Source of the DNA: Pseudokineococcus lusitanus
GTDB lineage: Bacteria > Actinomycetota > Actinomycetes > Actinomycetales > Quadrisphaeraceae
NCBI RefSeq assembly: GCF_003751265.1
Contig: NZ_RJKN01000002.1
Coordinates: 62,001-126,000 of the forward strand
Length of the DNA stretch: 64,000 nt
Direction of reading: 5' to 3'
The stretch's first letter is position 1; every line of letters begins with the position of its first letter. Of this stretch, positions 59,919 to 64,000 are shown piece by piece. The position numbers and the translations under genes were made by a program. The notes beneath the pieces are model-generated. The model was not told where the DNA came from and ran no database searches. It saw only the letters and a program-made list of their open reading frames with translations.

Positions 59919-61430
59919 ATGGCGGCCAGCACCTCCGACAGCAACGACGGCACCCGACCGGACCTCGCCGACATCGGCGTCACGGGCCTCGCGGTCATGG
60001 GCCGCAATCTCGCCCGCAACATCGCGCGGCACGGCCACGCCGTCGCCGTCCACAACCGCTCGTCGCAGCGCGTCGACGACCTCATCGCCGAGAACGGCGA
60101 CGAGGGCGACTTCCGCCCGTCGCACTCGGTCGAGGACTTCGTCGCCTCCCTCGCCAAGCCCCGCCGCGTCATCGTCATGGTCAAGGCCGGCCCCGCCACG
60201 GACGCCGTCATCGACGAGCTGACGCCGCTGCTCGAGGAGGGCGACATCGTCGTCGACGCGGGCAACGCCCACTTCGAGGACACCCGCCGCCGCGAGGCCG
60301 CCCTCAAGGAGAAGGGGATGCACTTCGTCGGCACCGGCGTCTCCGGCGGCGAGGAGGGCGCGCTCCTCGGCCCGTCGATCATGCCCGGCGGCTCGCGGGA
60401 GTCCTACGAGGCGCTCGGCCCGATCCTCGAGTCCATCGCGGTCGAGGTGGACGGCACCCCGTGCTGCACCTACGTCGGCCCCGACGGCGCCGGGCACTTC
60501 GTCAAGATGGTGCACAACGGCATCGAGTACGCCGACATGCAGCTCATCGCCGAGGCCTACGACCTGCTGCGCCAGGGCCTGGGCCTCTCGCCCGCCGAGC
60601 TGGCCGACGTCTTCGACGAGTGGAACTCCGGGGACCTCGAGTCCTTCCTCGTCGAGATCACCGCGCGGGTCCTGCGGCACACCGACGCCCGCACCGGCCG
60701 GCCCTTCGTCGACGTCGTCGTGGACGAGGCCGAGCAGAAGGGCACGGGCCGCTGGACGGTCCAGTCCGCGCTCGACCTCGGCGTCCCGGTGAGCGGCATC
60801 GCCGAGGCCGTCTTCGCGCGCGCGCTGTCCGGCGCCGCCGACCAGCGGGCCGCGGTGCAGGCCAAGGGCCTCGCCGGCCCCACGGGCGGCGCGCTCGAGG
60901 GCGCGGACGCCGAGGGCTTCGTCGACGCCGTCCGCCAGGCGCTGTACGCCTCGAAGGTCGTCGCGTACGCGCAGGGCTTCGACCAGATCACCGCCGCCAG
61001 CGAGCAGTACGGCTGGGGCGTCGACCGCGGGATGATGGCGACGATCTGGCGCGGCGGCTGCATCATCCGCGCCCGCTTCCTCGACCGGATCAAGCAGGCC
61101 TACGACGCCGACCCGCACCTGGCCTCGCTGCTGCTGGACGACTACTTCGCCTCGGCCGTCGCCGACGCGCAGGACGCGTGGCGCCGCGTCGTGGCCACCG
61201 CCGTGCACCTGGGCATCCCGACGCCAGGCTTCTCCAGCGCGCTCGCCTACTACGACGGGCTGCGGCGCGACCGGCTGCCCGCCTCGCTCGTCCAGGGCCT
61301 CCGCGACCTCTTCGGGGCGCACACATACCGCCGCGTCGACGCCGAGGGGACCTACCACGTGCTGTGGTCGGGCGACCACAGCGAGGAGCGGCAGGACCAC
61401 ATCGACCAGGGCTCGCACAACCCGCACTGA
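59919..61430 (+). CDS. gnd: 6-phosphogluconate dehydrogenase, decarboxylating
   Basis: The 503-aa enzyme oxidatively decarboxylates 6-phosphogluconate to ribulose 5-phosphate with NADP in the pentose phosphate pathway. The cofactor loop is GVTGLAVMGRNLARNIARHG (residues about 20-39), the signature VSGGEEGALLGPSIMPGG, the catalytic lysine/asparagine block KMVHNGIEYADMQLIAEAY and the end GTYHVLWSGDHSE. It is of the long E. coli-like class with a 20-residue N-terminal extension. A weak GGGAGA lies before the ATG. Confidence 0.96.
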   Translation: MAASTSDSNDGTRPDLADIGVTGLAVMGRNLARNIARHGHAVAVHNRSSQRVDDLIAENGDEGDFRPSHSVEDFVASLAKPRRVIVMVKAGPATDAVIDELTPLLEEGDIVVDAGNAHFEDTRRREAALKEKGMHFVGTGVSGGEEGALLGPSIMPGGSRESYEALGPILESIAVEVDGTPCCTYVGPDGAGHFVKMVHNGIEYADMQLIAEAYDLLRQGLGLSPAELADVFDEWNSGDLESFLVEITARVLRHTDARTGRPFVDVVVDEAEQKGTGRWTVQSALDLGVPVSGIAEAVFARALSGAADQRAAVQAKGLAGPTGGALEGADAEGFVDAVRQALYASKVVAYAQGFDQITAASEQYGWGVDRGMMATIWRGGCIIRARFLDRIKQAYDADPHLASLLLDDYFASAVADAQDAWRRVVATAVHLGIPTPGFSSALAYYDGLRRDRLPASLVQGLRDLFGAHTYRRVDAEGTYHVLWSGDHSEERQDHIDQGSHNPH

Positions 61431-61460
61431 CCCACGTCACCCCGCCCGGGGCGACGGGCG

Positions 61461-61501
61461 ACGGCCCGGGAGGCGCTCCGCCGGAGCGACTCCCGGGCCG
61501 T
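61461..61501. terminator. Bidirectional stem-loop between gnd and the GGDEF-EAL gene
   Basis: ACGGCCCGGGA (61461-61471) pairs with TCCCGGGCCGT (61491-61501), and an inner GCGCTCCG/CGGAGCG stem closes it, between convergent genes. Confidence 0.75.
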
Positions 61502-61525
61502 CGTCGTCCGTGGTCACCGCCGGCG

Positions 61526-63838
<2,313 letters not shown>

Positions 63839-64000
63839 CGGCGGGCACCTCCTCGGGCTGGACGACAGGGCACCGGCAGGGCACCGGCTCCGTCCCGTCC
63901 GTCGGCCCCGGGCACCGCCCGCCTGAGACGGGACCGGGAGGGCCACCCGCACGGGTGCGCCCGGCCGGACCGCGCCCGTCCCGGCGGGCCGCGGCTCCGA

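Overview
The window is 64 kb of very GC-rich DNA with densely packed genes, many GTG starts and frequent stop/start overlaps of the ATGA or GTGA type. WhiB, paired ArsA/Get3-like ATPases, a PonA2-type penicillin-binding protein, a small SRP RNA and the order MBL hydrolase-RidA-DUF4177-ArsA pair-WhiB-PonA2-metallophosphoesterase (the order of Mycobacterium tuberculosis Rv3677c-Rv3683) mark it as a chromosomal segment of an actinobacterium. Genus cannot be fixed from the sequence alone. No phage, transposase, plasmid or CRISPR genes are visible.

Layout. 1-12.5 kb: the conserved actinobacterial block, from a truncated MBL-fold hydrolase through NUDIX, RidA, DUF4177, Nei-type glycosylase, a secreted 5'-nucleotidase, two ArsA/Get3 ATPases, WhiB, PonA2, YqeY and a metallophosphoesterase. 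It is interrupted at 2.9-3.4 kb by a gene-free stretch with a large inverted repeat. 12.5-20 kb: tRNA-Pro, a secreted esterase, and a TctCBA tricarboxylate transporter coupled to a UspA protein, divergent from a CitA/CitB-like two-component system. 20-32.5 kb: ask-asd, an ABC exporter pair, recR, a GntR/EamA operon with its operator, dnaX, a fused ABC exporter and the SRP RNA. 32.6-41.3 kb: tRNA-Ser(GGA), small conserved proteins, a MocR/PNPOx divergent pair, a CaCA antiporter, tRNA-Ser(CGA), an AlkZ-like protein, tadA with its partner, and upp. 41.4-48.4 kb: an alcohol dehydrogenase and flavin monooxygenase operon with a divergent GAF regulator, PlsC acyltransferase, MarR and a GNAT enzyme. 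48.5-64 kb: acyl-CoA oxidase with a palindromic operator, a YhgE/Pip membrane protein coupled to a degenerate ABC ATPase, DUF2231, a lipoprotein of unknown function, isochorismate synthase, an alpha/beta hydrolase, 6-phosphogluconate dehydrogenase and a GGDEF-EAL protein.

The most unusual signal is non-coding. Three separate intergenic arrays (about 7.7, 27.1-27.4 and 54.7-54.9 kb) have unrelated sequences, but all are built from units repeating every 41 bp, and every unit has a palindromic core able to form a hairpin. All three lie beside gene ends. A fourth structure at 2.9-3.3 kb is a 75-bp inverted repeat whose arms keep conserved outer and inner blocks around an unrelated 25-bp middle of identical length. 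A second window-wide feature is a TANNNT-like hexamer 6-8 nt before many start codons, which suggests widespread leaderless transcription.
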